Assembly: GCA_035574275.1 (NCBI GenBank)
Contig: DATLYY010000004.1
Coordinates: 1-34,026 of the forward strand
Length of the DNA stretch: 34,026 bases
Source: Verrucomicrobiia bacterium
Lineage (GTDB): Bacteria; Zixibacteria; MSB-5A5; DSPP01
Reading direction: 5' to 3'
The translations under genes and the position numbers were made by a program. Below, in pieces: positions 13,326-22,083 of this stretch (within the stretch, counting starts at the first letter, position 1; every line of letters starts with the position of its first letter). Under the pieces are notes generated by a model that was not told the DNA's origin, made no database searches, and was given only the letters and a program-made list of their open reading frames with translations.

Positions 13326-15821
13326 TTGACCACCCTTATTAGCCCCTCTGTGGCCAGCCCGTCTCCATTAGCGACCAACCCTGAATTGGGGCTTACTTCC
13401 GTCGAAGCCAAGAAACGGCTTTTGGAGTTCGGGCCTAATATCTTGGTGCCAAAGTCCCGCTTTGCCGCCCTGGGGCGCTGGGTAAAAACACTGTCCGATC
13501 CGATGATTCTGCTTCTGCTTTTGGCCGCGCTGGTTTATTTCCTCCTTGGGGAGGAGCGTGACGGATGGGTTTTGGTCGGTTCCATTATTCCGATTCTTTT
13601 GGTTGATTTGGCCTTGGAGGCCCGCTCCAGCCGGGCGTTAAAAAAAATTCGCGAACTGACCGCGCCGACCGCCCATGTGATTCGGGACGGCGTTGAAACA
13701 GTTGTGCCGTCCGAAACGCTGGTACTCGGGGATGTTTTGGTTCTTAAAGAAGGGGACATTTTACCGGGGGACGGAACTCTCGTTGAAGCCAACAACATTG
13801 AGATGGACGAAGCGCCTTTGACGGGGGAGTCGGTTCCCGTGCCAAAAGACACGTCCGGAGGGGAGTCCTCGGGCGTCTGGGCTGGAACGGCCGTCTTGAC
13901 CGGGCAGGGGAAGGTCATTGTTACGGCTACGGGGAAAAGAACGCGCTACGGGCAAATCGGCCATCTGTTGGTCGAAATCAAGGAGGAGCGCACCCCCCTG
14001 CAGAAAAAAATCGACCGGCTGGTAATGCGGCTTTTGGTTTGGGCGATTTTCGTCTGCTTTTTGGTCTTCATTATTGAATTTTACCGGGGTTCCGGATGGG
14101 GAAAGTCGTTTCTTTCCGCCGTCAGTTTGGCCATCGCCGCCGTGCCGGAGGAATTTCCGGTCGTATTCACCCTTTATTTGACGATGGGGGTTTTCCGTCT
14201 GTCGCGCAAAAAGGCCTTGATCCGCCGGATGGTTGGCGTTGAGACCTTGGGGGCGACGACGGTCATCTGCGCCGACAAGACCGGAACCTTGACCGAGGGG
14301 AAGCTGACGGTGGCGGAACATCCGGAAGGGGAAAATGATCTTCTCTTCTGGCAAACCATTGTAATGGCCTGCGAACCGAACCCGACCGATCAACTGGAAA
14401 AAGAGCTGGTGAGCCATGCACGGGAGCACGGTGTCGAACCGGGGAAAATCTTTGCTGAGTGGAAACTGGTGCAGGACTATCCGTTTGATTTGAAAGGGAA
14501 ATACATGTCCCATGTCTGGAAAAATTCTTCGGGCGAGCTAGTGATTGCCGCCAAAGGCGCGGTGGAGGGAATTCTTTCCCGCTGCAAGGAAGGGGGCGCG
14601 GCGAGAAAAAGGCTGGAGGAAGAAAATGCAAAACTGGCCCAAGCGGGTATGCGGGTTATTGCCGTCGCTTTTGGCAAACTTCCATGCTTTGCGGAAAGCC
14701 GCGAGGACAATGAAAAAAATCTGGCTTGCCTCGGGGTGGTCGGTTTTTCCGACCCGCCCCGGCTCGAGGTGGCCCGCTCCATTGCGGAATGCCGCAACGC
14801 GGGGGTTCGGGTGGTGATGGTGACCGGCGACCATCCTTTGACCGCCCACCATATTGCCGAGGAAATCGGGCTGGAGCACGAGGACGACCAAATCGTCGCC
14901 GGCCCGGAGTTGGAAGCGGCCGGCGACGAGGAATTCGCCCGACGGGCCGCCCGCGCCAACATTTTTGCCCGCGTTTTTCCCCAGCACAAGCACCGCTTGG
15001 TGGAGGTGTTGAAAAAAAAGGGGGAAATCGTGGCGATGACCGGGGACGGGATCAACGATGCGTTGGCCTTGAAAGAGGCGCATATCGGAATTGCAATGGG
15101 AGTGCGCGGCACGGAGGTGGCCCGCGAGGCGGCGACGATGGTGCTTTTGGACGACAATTTCCAAACCATCGTCGAAGCGGTAAAAGAGGGACGGCAGATT
15201 TTTTCCAAAATCGAAAAGGCGTTCCGCTACCTCATCACTTTTCATACCCCCATCATTTTTCTGGCTGTGGCCGTTCCGTTACTCGGATTTCCGCTGTTGC
15301 TGCTCCCAGTGATTATCATCTGGCTGGAGCTGATTATGCACCCGACGGTGGCTTTGGTCTTTGAGGCCGACCGTGGGGACCCCGAAGCGATGAAAAAGCC
15401 GCCGCGCGATCCAGCCCGGCCGATTTTGCCGGCCGGGGAGCTAGCGGTCTCGGTTCTCACCGGCTTGTCCATCGGGCTGGCGATTTTGGGTCTCTTTTGG
15501 TACGAACTATCCTCCGGCACAATGGTTTCCGAAGCCCGGGCGATGGCGGTCGCCAGCTTGATCGTGGCGGAGATTTTCCTTGTGACCATCGAACTTTCGC
15601 GCAGGAATCTGGCGGACGCCTTGAAAAACCGTTTCTTCTGGGTTACGAGACTGTTGACCATCGGCGTGCTGTTATTCTTTCTTTACCTCCCCCCTATGGC
15701 CAAATCGATGCAGCTTGCTCCCATCGATTTTGCCGGATGGCTGAAAGTTTTGGCTGTCGCCCTATTCTCCACTTTTTTGATGGAAGGGGTTCTGTATTTT
15801 AGGCGCCTCAATAAGCGATAA
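13326..15821 (+). CDS. Second cation-transporting P-type ATPase with non-SERCA ion-site motifs
   Basis: This 831-residue P-type ATPase has the full catalytic set: actuator LTGES, CADKTGTLTEG with Asp317, VTGDHPLTAHHIAEE, and MTGDGINDALALKEAHIGIAMG. The membrane ion site differs from that of its neighbour. M4 reads PEEFPVV instead of PEGLPA, M5 has FRYLITFHTPIIFL without the Asn/Glu pair, and M6 reads WLELIMHPTVALVFE in place of the Asn...Thr-Asp motif. The substrate is therefore unlikely to be Ca2+ handled in the SERCA manner; a different divalent or monovalent cation is possible. The nucleotide-binding region is about 95 residues shorter than in the first pump. It begins at TTG 13326, 20 bases after the preceding stop; GTG at 13350 is an alternative. 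No clear ribosome binding site is visible. Confidence 0.88.
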   Translation: MTTLISPSVASPSPLATNPELGLTSVEAKKRLLEFGPNILVPKSRFAALGRWVKTLSDPMILLLLLAALVYFLLGEERDGWVLVGSIIPILLVDLALEARSSRALKKIRELTAPTAHVIRDGVETVVPSETLVLGDVLVLKEGDILPGDGTLVEANNIEMDEAPLTGESVPVPKDTSGGESSGVWAGTAVLTGQGKVIVTATGKRTRYGQIGHLLVEIKEERTPLQKKIDRLVMRLLVWAIFVCFLVFIIEFYRGSGWGKSFLSAVSLAIAAVPEEFPVVFTLYLTMGVFRLSRKKALIRRMVGVETLGATTVICADKTGTLTEGKLTVAEHPEGENDLLFWQTIVMACEPNPTDQLEKELVSHAREHGVEPGKIFAEWKLVQDYPFDLKGKYMSHVWKNSSGELVIAAKGAVEGILSRCKEGGAARKRLEEENAKLAQAGMRVIAVAFGKLPCFAESREDNEKNLACLGVVGFSDPPRLEVARSIAECRNAGVRVVMVTGDHPLTAHHIAEEIGLEHEDDQIVAGPELEAAGDEEFARRAARANIFARVFPQHKHRLVEVLKKKGEIVAMTGDGINDALALKEAHIGIAMGVRGTEVAREAATMVLLDDNFQTIVEAVKEGRQIFSKIEKAFRYLITFHTPIIFLAVAVPLLGFPLLLLPVIIIWLELIMHPTVALVFEADRGDPEAMKKPPRDPARPILPAGELAVSVLTGLSIGLAILGLFWYELSSGTMVSEARAMAVASLIVAEIFLVTIELSRRNLADALKNRFFWVTRLLTIGVLLFFLYLPPMAKSMQLAPIDFAGWLKVLAVALFSTFLMEGVLYFRRLNKR

Positions 15822-15906
15822 CAGAAAGGTTTGCATCAAACAAAGTTTAAGACGGGCCAAAAAAGGCGGTGCGGTTATGGATGGATTATTTTATTATCCG
15901 GTTTGA

Positions 15907-17190
15907 ATGGAATCGGCCTTCCTGGAAATCATCATCATCGTTGTTTTGGTATTGGTGAACGGTTTTTTTGCCGCAGCGGAAATTTCCCTGGTCTCCGCCC
16001 GGCGTACGCGCCTGCGGTCCCTCGCCAACAAGGGGGAACCCAACGCCAAGCGGGTTTTGCAACTGCAAGAGGACCCGGGGAAGTTTTTAGCCACCGTCCA
16101 GGTGGCCATCACGCTGGTTGGAACGCTGGCGGGCGTTTTGGGGGGGGCCACCGTCGTCGAAGAGCTGGAAGCCCGGCTGGCCGCCCCCATTTCCGGGGTC
16201 ACCAAAACGGTCGCCATCGGGCTGGTGGCCATGGCCATCTCCTTTCTTTCCCTTCTATTTGGGGAACTTTTGCCCAAAATGCTGGCGCTTCAGCACCCGG
16301 AGCGGCTGGCCTTGCAGGTGGCCCGGCCCGTGCAGTGGTTTTATCTCGCCGCTCTCCCGGCGGTCAAGCTCCTGACCGGCTCCTCCCGGTTTCTTTTGAA
16401 TCTTTTGGGGTTTAAAGAGGAGGCCAAAGCGCCCCTCGTCACGGAGGAGGAGATCAAGCTTTTGGTTTCGGAAGGAAGCCGGTTGGGAATCTTTGAGAAA
16501 GTGGAAGAGATGCTCATCCATTCCGTTTTTCAATTTGCCGACACGCCGGTCAAAAAGGCGATGACCCCGCGTACGGACATCGTGGCCATCGAAATGGGGA
16601 CGCCGCGGGAAAAACTTCTGCAGTTCGTGGCCGAGGAAGGGTATTCCCGCATCCCCGTTTACAAGGGGGATTTGGACCATATCGCGGGGATCATCCATAC
16701 CAAGGATATCATTAATTTACTTTTAAACGCAGAACTTGTAATTTTGGAGGACATTCTGCGCCCCCCGTACTTCGTGCCGGAAACCAAGAAGGTGCGGGAG
16801 CTTTTGTCCGATTTCCAGCGGAAACAGGTACATATGGCTATCGTTTTGGACGAGTACGGCGGCACGGCCGGGCTCATCACGATGGAAGACATTATAGAAG
16901 AGATCGTGGGGGAGATTCAGGACGAATACGACGCCGAACGGGAGGAAGTAACGCAAATGGAGGAGGGACGTGCCGTTGTTTCGGCCCGCATTCGGCCGGA
17001 AAAGTTCAACGCCCTCTTCGGCGCTTCGTTGCCGACGGCGGAGTATGAAACGCTTGGGGGGTTTTTAATCGACCACCTGGGACGGATTCCCTCCGTGGAG
17101 GAAAAAATCTTTTTTGGCGGGTTCGATTTCATTGTCAAGGAAAAAAGGGGGCATCGGTTGCTGACGCTAAAGATAGAAAGGAAAGAATGA
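15907..17190 (+). CDS. CorC/HlyC (CNNM) family divalent-cation transporter-like protein
   Basis: This 427-residue protein has the canonical three-part layout. The DUF21 membrane domain is at 1-180, with VLVNGFFAAAEISLVSARRTRL (16-37) carrying the conserved Asn-Gly and Ser-Ala-Arg elements and LLFGELLPKMLAL near 115-127. A CBS pair follows at about 200-335 (MTPRTDIVAI, then GYSRIPVYKGDLDHIAGIIHTKD and VLDEYGGTAGLITMED). The CorC_HlyC domain is at 345-427 (SARIRPEKFN). Homologues CorC/MpfA and CNNM export Mg2+, probably in exchange for Na+, with CBS domains binding ATP-Mg. It lies 85 bases beyond the second ATPase gene. TATTAT at 15892-15897 sits nine bases before the ATG, but no -35 box is visible. 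It overlaps the DedA gene by ATGA. Confidence 0.93.
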   Translation: MESAFLEIIIIVVLVLVNGFFAAAEISLVSARRTRLRSLANKGEPNAKRVLQLQEDPGKFLATVQVAITLVGTLAGVLGGATVVEELEARLAAPISGVTKTVAIGLVAMAISFLSLLFGELLPKMLALQHPERLALQVARPVQWFYLAALPAVKLLTGSSRFLLNLLGFKEEAKAPLVTEEEIKLLVSEGSRLGIFEKVEEMLIHSVFQFADTPVKKAMTPRTDIVAIEMGTPREKLLQFVAEEGYSRIPVYKGDLDHIAGIIHTKDIINLLLNAELVILEDILRPPYFVPETKKVRELLSDFQRKQVHMAIVLDEYGGTAGLITMEDIIEEIVGEIQDEYDAEREEVTQMEEGRAVVSARIRPEKFNALFGASLPTAEYETLGGFLIDHLGRIPSVEEKIFFGGFDFIVKEKRGHRLLTLKIERKE

Positions 17191-17813
17191 TAACCAGGAT
17201 ATTGGAAGTGGTGGCCGGATGGGTCACCTCCGCCATTTCGGCCGGCGGGTATCCCATTGTCTGTTTGTTTATGGCCATTGAATCCGCCTGCATACCCCTC
17301 CCTTCTGAAATAATCATGCCCTTCGCCGGATTTTTGGTGCACGAGGGAAGATTTAATATTTGGGGCGCCACCATGGCGGGGGCAATCGGCAATCTCATCG
17401 GTTCGGTCATCACGTACTGGATTGGCTACTACGGCGGACGAACGGCGGTCATCAAATGGGGGAAGTACATCCTGTTCTCCGAGCGGGATTTAAACAATGC
17501 CGACCGGTTTTTTCAGCGCTACGGCTCGGCGGCGGCCTTTATTTCCCGGATGCTCCCCATCATCCGCACCTTCATTTCCCTTCCGGCCGGCATTTCCCGG
17601 ATGAAATTCTGGCCCTTTGCCATCTTTTCCTTTCTCGGCGCCATCCCTTGGTGCTATGCTTTGACCTACATCGGCGTCAAGTTGGGGCAAAACTGGAGCA
17701 CCATCGGCCAATATCTCCACAAATTTGATTACGTTGTGGCGGCCTTGATACTTTTGGGCATCGCTTGGTACTTACACCATCACTTGAAGCCGGTTTTGGC
17801 CAAGAAAAAGTAA
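17187..17813 (+). CDS. DedA/VTT family membrane protein
   Basis: This 208-residue protein has the DedA signatures: MAIESACIPLPSEIIMPFAG near 29-48, the GYYGGR loop near 80-85, and the amphipathic segment FFQRYGSAAAFISRMLPIIR then TFISLPAGISRM, which holds the essential Arg residues and the Pro-Ala-Gly turn. DedA proteins act in the inner membrane, require the proton gradient, and include flippases of undecaprenyl phosphate (UptA) and phosphatidylethanolamine. A basic C-terminus (KPVLAKKK) faces the cytoplasm. ATGA overlap with the CorC-like gene makes the two co-translated, a linkage that fits envelope and ion homeostasis. It converges with the TerC gene, the two stop codons being one base apart. 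Confidence 0.93.
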   Translation: MITRILEVVAGWVTSAISAGGYPIVCLFMAIESACIPLPSEIIMPFAGFLVHEGRFNIWGATMAGAIGNLIGSVITYWIGYYGGRTAVIKWGKYILFSERDLNNADRFFQRYGSAAAFISRMLPIIRTFISLPAGISRMKFWPFAIFSFLGAIPWCYALTYIGVKLGQNWSTIGQYLHKFDYVVAALILLGIAWYLHHHLKPVLAKKK

Positions 17814-17814
17814 G

Positions 17815-18513
17815 TTAACCGGCCGGGTTTGCGGGCGGGCCTTTTTTTCGATAGGCCCAAAGGGTGCCGAGGCCAATGATTAACAGAAGCACCGTCCAGA
17901 AAAGCCAGCCGGGCAGAAGGTCTTCCGGCACAGTTTTGCCCAGCACGGTCTGGGCGAAGCTGGCGTAGGTTTTCAAGAACAGCTTGACCGAAGTCCAGCC
18001 GACCACCACGTAGGCCACGTCTTCAAGCCGGGGATGTTTCTCCAAAACGGCGATGAAGAATCCGGCTGCCAGCCGGACGGCCAGAATCCCCAGAACCGCA
18101 CCGGTGTAAATCACCCAAAGCTGGTTGGAGAGCGCCACCGCCACCAAAACGCCGTCAATGGCAAAAGCGATGTCGGTCAACTCCACCGCGACAACCGTTC
18201 GCCAGAAGCCGGGTTTTTTGGAGGGTTCGGCGGTGTGATGAAAGCCCCGTTTGCGGGCGAAGTGGTCGACGGCCAGATAGGCCAGATAAAAGGCACCAAT
18301 GGCCTTCAAGTACCACAAGGTCATTATCTGCCGGACGATTAGCAGGCTTAAAAAGCGAAAGACGAAAGCCCCGGCAATGCCGTAGAGCAGCGCTTTTTTC
18401 TGCAGAGGTTTGTCCAAGTGTCTGACCAGAATCGCCAGAATCAGGGCATTGTCGGCGGAGAGCAACCCCTCGAGCCCGACCAGCGTGAATATGGTGAGGA
18501 TGTTCTCAAGCAT
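17815..18513 (-). CDS. TerC family integral membrane protein (YkoY/YceF-like)
   Basis: This 232-residue protein has seven predicted membrane segments and the TerC hallmark acidic motifs inside helices: EGLLSADNALILAILVRHL (residues 15-33, with Asp21) and AVELTDIAFAIDGVLVAVAL near 110-129 (with Glu112, Asp115 and Asp122). TerC proteins such as MeeF/MeeY and Alx are linked to Mn2+ efflux and to metal loading of exported proteins. The short form without a C-terminal CBS pair is usual for this branch. A well-formed promoter lies just upstream inside the gap to the rRNA methyltransferase gene. With only 53 bases available there is no room for a yybP-ykoY Mn2+ riboswitch. The ATG lies ten bases after the -10 box and has no ribosome binding site. 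Confidence 0.9.
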   Translation of the reverse strand: MLENILTIFTLVGLEGLLSADNALILAILVRHLDKPLQKKALLYGIAGAFVFRFLSLLIVRQIMTLWYLKAIGAFYLAYLAVDHFARKRGFHHTAEPSKKPGFWRTVVAVELTDIAFAIDGVLVAVALSNQLWVIYTGAVLGILAVRLAAGFFIAVLEKHPRLEDVAYVVVGWTSVKLFLKTYASFAQTVLGKTVPEDLLPGWLFWTVLLLIIGLGTLWAYRKKGPPANPAG

Positions 18514-18523
18514 CGCGGGGTTT

Positions 18524-18552
18524 TTTATATCACTTTGGTTTCAACTTGTCAA
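18524..18552 (-). promoter_or_regulatory. Strong putative terC promoter with almost no leader
   Basis: The minus strand shows a perfect TTGACA (18547-18552), a 17-base spacer and TATAAA (18524-18529). This is the best sigma-70-type match in the window. The start of transcription should be at about 18516-18518, only a few bases before the ATG at 18513. Confidence 0.7.
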
Positions 18553-18566
18553 ATGGTGAACCGGTC

Positions 18567-19355
18567 TTAAATAGAGGAAAATGCCTCACTACGGAGCAGA
18601 TACATCAAAATTCCGCCGGAGACGGCGGCGTTTAAGCTTTCCGCTTCCCCGGAAAGGGAAATCTTTACAACACCGTCCGCATTGAACAGCAAGGTCCGGG
18701 AAACGCCGGAAGCTTCGCTGCCGATGACCAGGGCATTTTTTGCGGAAGCTGGATTGATCAACCTCCGACATTCTTCCGGTGAAATGCCGGAGTGTGAATC
18801 GGCCGCCCAGATTTTGAAAGCATGCTTTTTAAGCATGCCGACCGCTTCTTCGGGGATGACTTGCTCGGCAATTTTTAGATGAAAGAGGGCACCGGCGGTG
18901 GAGCGCACCACTTTGGGAGAAAAAAGCTCGGCTGTTCCCTTCAAGAGTATCACGCCATTCCAACCGAACGCATATGCCGTGCGCAGAAGAGTCCCGACGT
19001 TGCCCGGATCGCGGAGGTTATCCAAAACCAGAACCCGCTTTTCGGCCGCCACTTGTTCGATGGTATAGATTTTCTTTTCGACCAGGGCCAGCATGCCGGA
19101 GGGAGTTTCTGTGTCGGTCAATTCAGCCAGTTTTTTTGGAGACAGTTCTTCCACTTCAAGTATGCTCTCGAAAGGAATAAGGGAGCGGACCTTATGAACG
19201 TATGGCGGCGTGGCAAAAATGCTTAGGACGTTCCAGTCGCTCTTCAAAAGCTCCGTCAGAGCCCGTTCCCCTTCCACGGCGAAAAAATCTTGTTTTTGCC
19301 GGGTTTTTTTGAAAAAAGACCGTCGGAGCGTTTTTTCCTGTCTGCGTGTTGGCAC
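18567..19355 (-). CDS. SpoU/TrmH family RNA 2'-O-ribose methyltransferase
   Basis: This 262-residue SPOUT methyltransferase transfers a methyl group from S-adenosylmethionine to ribose 2'-OH in rRNA or tRNA. The substrate-binding N-terminal domain is at 1-98 (QDFFAVEGERALTELL). The knotted catalytic domain is at 105-262 with the three SpoU motifs: motif 1 LDNLRDPGNVGTLLRTA (111-127, catalytic Arg126), motif 2 ALVIGSEASGVS (208-219) and motif 3 KISLSGEAESLNAAVSGGI (231-249). It is RlmB/TsnR-like, but the target nucleotide cannot be named. The start is GTG at 19355. A TATATT box at 19362-19367 lies six bases upstream without a matching -35. The 148 bases up to the divergent patatin gene hold no other clear gene. 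Confidence 0.92.
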   Translation of the reverse strand: MPTRRQEKTLRRSFFKKTRQKQDFFAVEGERALTELLKSDWNVLSIFATPPYVHKVRSLIPFESILEVEELSPKKLAELTDTETPSGMLALVEKKIYTIEQVAAEKRVLVLDNLRDPGNVGTLLRTAYAFGWNGVILLKGTAELFSPKVVRSTAGALFHLKIAEQVIPEEAVGMLKKHAFKIWAADSHSGISPEECRRLINPASAKNALVIGSEASGVSRTLLFNADGVVKISLSGEAESLNAAVSGGILMYLLRSEAFSSI

Positions 19356-19503
19356 GGCGGGAATATATACGCTTTTTGGTGAAGGGCGGGCTTTCCCGTG
19401 CTCCGGTTTTGCTCAAGATCGCCGGCTGGCAGCCGTTGGGGGTTCAGAATCAACGCCTGACAAGCTTTTCTTTAAATGAAAAACCGATTAATTTAGTACC
19501 GGT

Positions 19504-22083
19504 ATGGTTTGGAGTATCCATCGGTCCGCTCTGCTTGCTTTTCTGCTCTGTTCCCCGGCATTTGCGGCATCATTCAGTTATGACCGGCGGGTGGGGACGG
19601 ACAACTTTCGCGAGGTTCTGAAAAACCAGACCAAGCGGCCCAAAATCGGGTTGGCTCTTTCGGGAGGCGGAGCGCGCGGTTTCGCTCAAATCGGAGTTTT
19701 ACAGGCACTGGAAGAAATGGGTATTCAAGTGGATGCCATTGCCGGAACTTCCATTGGCGGAGTTATCGGAGGGCTTTACGCCTGCGGCTACGGCCCCGAA
19801 GAATTGAAACGAATTGTAATGGGAATCGATTGGGGTGAGCTTTTCCGCGACCGACCCCGGCGCAGCACCCTTTTTTCCACCCAGAAGGAGGGGAATGAAA
19901 GTCATTTTCTATCCATCCGGTTTGAGGGATTGAAGCCGGATATTCCGCTGGCAATTACCTCCGGGCAGAAAGTATCCAACCTTTTCACCAACCTCACAGC
20001 CTCCGCCAATCTGCAGGCCGAATTTGACTTCGACCGGCTGTTGGTTCGTTTCCGTACGGTGGCGGTGGATTTGGTATCCGGAGAGCCGGTGATTTTTTAC
20101 TCCGGCGATTTGGCCGAAGCCCTGCGGGCCACCTTGGGGGCGCCGTTGGCCTTCTCGCCGCTGGAGAAGGGAGACAAGCTTTTGGTGGACGGAGGGCTTT
20201 TGATGCCGGTTCCCGTGGAGCCGGTGCGTCAGATGGGGGTCGATGCGGTCATTGCGGTGAACACGACGGCGTCCTTGGACCCGGCCGAGGAGTTGACCAC
20301 CGCGCTGGATGTCGCCAGCCAGGCGACCACCATCATGACCTTGGATAAAAAACAGGCCGCTTTGGATGCTGCCGATCTGGTTATCTCTCCCCAGTTGAAC
20401 GACTACCGGTGGATGGACTTCCCCAAGGCCGCCCAGCTTTTCGAAATCGGATACCGCGCCGCGATGGAAAGGAAAGAAGAGATTTTGAAACTGGCGGCAG
20501 CTTCCAGCCCGGCGGGAACTCCCCCCCTCCATGTGGACAGCGTCGAAACGCCCGAAGAATTAAAGGAGGCTTTCCCCGTCGCAGCGGAGAAAACCGTCTT
20601 CATTCATCCCCTGACTGGATGGCTGGATTCTCTTCTGGCAACCGGTCATTATGAACGTCTTACGGCGACGTATGATTCCTCCAGAAGTTTGTTGAGCGTG
20701 CAGACCTACGAACCTGCGGTCATAAACGAAATCATATTCAGCGGGAATACGGTTTTCCCCGACTCCGCGCTCCGCAGAGCGGCCGGTCTGTCTTTGGGCA
20801 GCCGGCTGGATTACCGCCAGTTGGCGGAGGCGTGCCGAAAACTGGATGAGCAATACCGGTTGCGTGGCTACAACCTTTTGGAGCCCCCCCAGCCCACGTG
20901 GGACGGTTCGAGCGGGCGGCTGGTTTTCAAAATCCGGGAAGCAAAAATTGAGCGGGTCACACTTGAGGGAAACCGGCGGACGAAAAGTTGGGTGGTGATG
21001 CAGAATTTTCCCCTGCGGGGCGGGATGCTCTTCAGCCCGGAGAAGGTGTCGCGAGGGGTGACGGATGTTTATGCCACGGGGCTTTTCGAGCGGGTCTCGG
21101 CTCTCTTAGAGCCGGGGAAAGAGGGCCCCTCTTTGAAACTTTTGTTGAAGGAAAAAAATTACGAGCAGCTTCGGCTGGGGGCGCATTACCAGTCCGACTG
21201 GGAGTCGGAGGGATTCGTCGATTTTCTGGACGGCAATTTATTCGGCACCGGCACGGAGTTCAAAACCCGCCTGCAGTACGGCGTGCGGCGCCAACTGTAT
21301 GAAGCGGCCTTCAAAACCGACCGGATTTTCAAAACCTACCTGACCTCCCGGCTCGGAATTTTTCTCTACCGGGAACGCTGGCGCAGTTATTCCGATTTCG
21401 AGAATTTTCAGCCGTACCGGGAGCGGCGCTGGGGCGGTTTTTGGTCGTTGGGGCAGCAGATTTATCGGCTGGGAGTCGTTTCCGCCGAACTGCGGGCGGA
21501 AAACTTTGTTTACGGGAACGAAACGTATAACGGCCAGCTCTACAAACACCGCTCCCTGTCGCTCCGATCGGTCGTGGATACGCGGGATAAAAACCCCTTC
21601 CCAAACCGGGGGGCCTACAACGTGGTTTCGCTATCCGTCGCTTCCAAGGCATTGGGGGGGAACTTGAACTACCGGAAGGCCGGCGCCTTTATTTCCCATT
21701 TTCTTCCGGTCGGCCGGAGTCTGGTTTTTGAACCGCAGATAAACGCCGGGCTTACTTCCGGAGATCTGCCGGAACCGGAGCTTTTCCGGCAGGGAGGAAA
21801 GGATTTTTTTGCCGGCAGCCCGAAAAAAGGGTTTTTCGGCCGGCAGTTTTTGGTCGTGGGTGCCGGGTTCCGGGCCAAGCTGTGGGGACGGCTTCATCCC
21901 TCCATCCGTTGGGATCTGGAAAAGCGCTGGATTCAGGCGGAGGAGTTCAACCTTCAGGATTTCTTTTACGGGATTTTGGGAGAATTGGAAGTGGACACTC
22001 CCATCGGGCCCGCCGGGGTGGGTTGGGCGCACTCCAATTTGGACGGCAAGCGGTTTTATTTTTCGGTCGGCTACGATTTTTGA
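19504..22083 (+). CDS. Patatin-like phospholipase fused to an Omp85 (BamA/TamA-type) barrel
   Basis: This 859-residue outer-membrane protein is comparable to PlpD and FplA, the type Vd autotransporters. A signal peptide covers residues 1-22 (ending PAFAAS). The patatin domain (about 45-330) has the oxyanion loop ALSGGGARG (51-59), the nucleophile Ser83 in GTSIGG and the catalytic Asp229 in VDGG, so the Ser-Asp dyad is intact and lipase or phospholipase A activity is expected. At least two POTRA-like units follow (about 404-478 with [11 protein letters not shown], and 480-550 with ERVTLEGN). A C-terminal beta-barrel (551-859) ends VGYDF, with the terminal Phe expected for BAM insertion. It is longer than PlpD (about 730 residues), mainly because of extra POTRA-type sequence. 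Its end overlaps the EamA gene by 13 bases tail to tail. Confidence 0.92.
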   Translation: MVWSIHRSALLAFLLCSPAFAASFSYDRRVGTDNFREVLKNQTKRPKIGLALSGGGARGFAQIGVLQALEEMGIQVDAIAGTSIGGVIGGLYACGYGPEELKRIVMGIDWGELFRDRPRRSTLFSTQKEGNESHFLSIRFEGLKPDIPLAITSGQKVSNLFTNLTASANLQAEFDFDRLLVRFRTVAVDLVSGEPVIFYSGDLAEALRATLGAPLAFSPLEKGDKLLVDGGLLMPVPVEPVRQMGVDAVIAVNTTASLDPAEELTTALDVASQATTIMTLDKKQAALDAADLVISPQLNDYRWMDFPKAAQLFEIGYRAAMERKEEILKLAAASSPAGTPPLHVDSVETPEELKEAFPVAAEKTVFIHPLTGWLDSLLATGHYERLTATYDSSRSLLSVQTYEPAVINEIIFSGNTVFPDSALRRAAGLSLGSRLDYRQLAEACRKLDEQYRLRGYNLLEPPQPTWDGSSGRLVFKIREAKIERVTLEGNRRTKSWVVMQNFPLRGGMLFSPEKVSRGVTDVYATGLFERVSALLEPGKEGPSLKLLLKEKNYEQLRLGAHYQSDWESEGFVDFLDGNLFGTGTEFKTRLQYGVRRQLYEAAFKTDRIFKTYLTSRLGIFLYRERWRSYSDFENFQPYRERRWGGFWSLGQQIYRLGVVSAELRAENFVYGNETYNGQLYKHRSLSLRSVVDTRDKNPFPNRGAYNVVSLSVASKALGGNLNYRKAGAFISHFLPVGRSLVFEPQINAGLTSGDLPEPELFRQGGKDFFAGSPKKGFFGRQFLVVGAGFRAKLWGRLHPSIRWDLEKRWIQAEEFNLQDFFYGILGELEVDTPIGPAGVGWAHSNLDGKRFYFSVGYDF

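Noticed and set aside
13761-14513. 250-codon minus-strand frame inside the second P-type ATPase gene
   Set aside because: The plus-strand ATPase has all catalytic motifs across this region, and the minus frame has no recognisable domain.
18514-18566. Possible yybP-ykoY Mn2+ riboswitch before the TerC gene
   Set aside because: Only 53 bases separate the genes, too short for that riboswitch of about 100 bases, and the space is occupied by a promoter whose transcript would begin next to the ATG.
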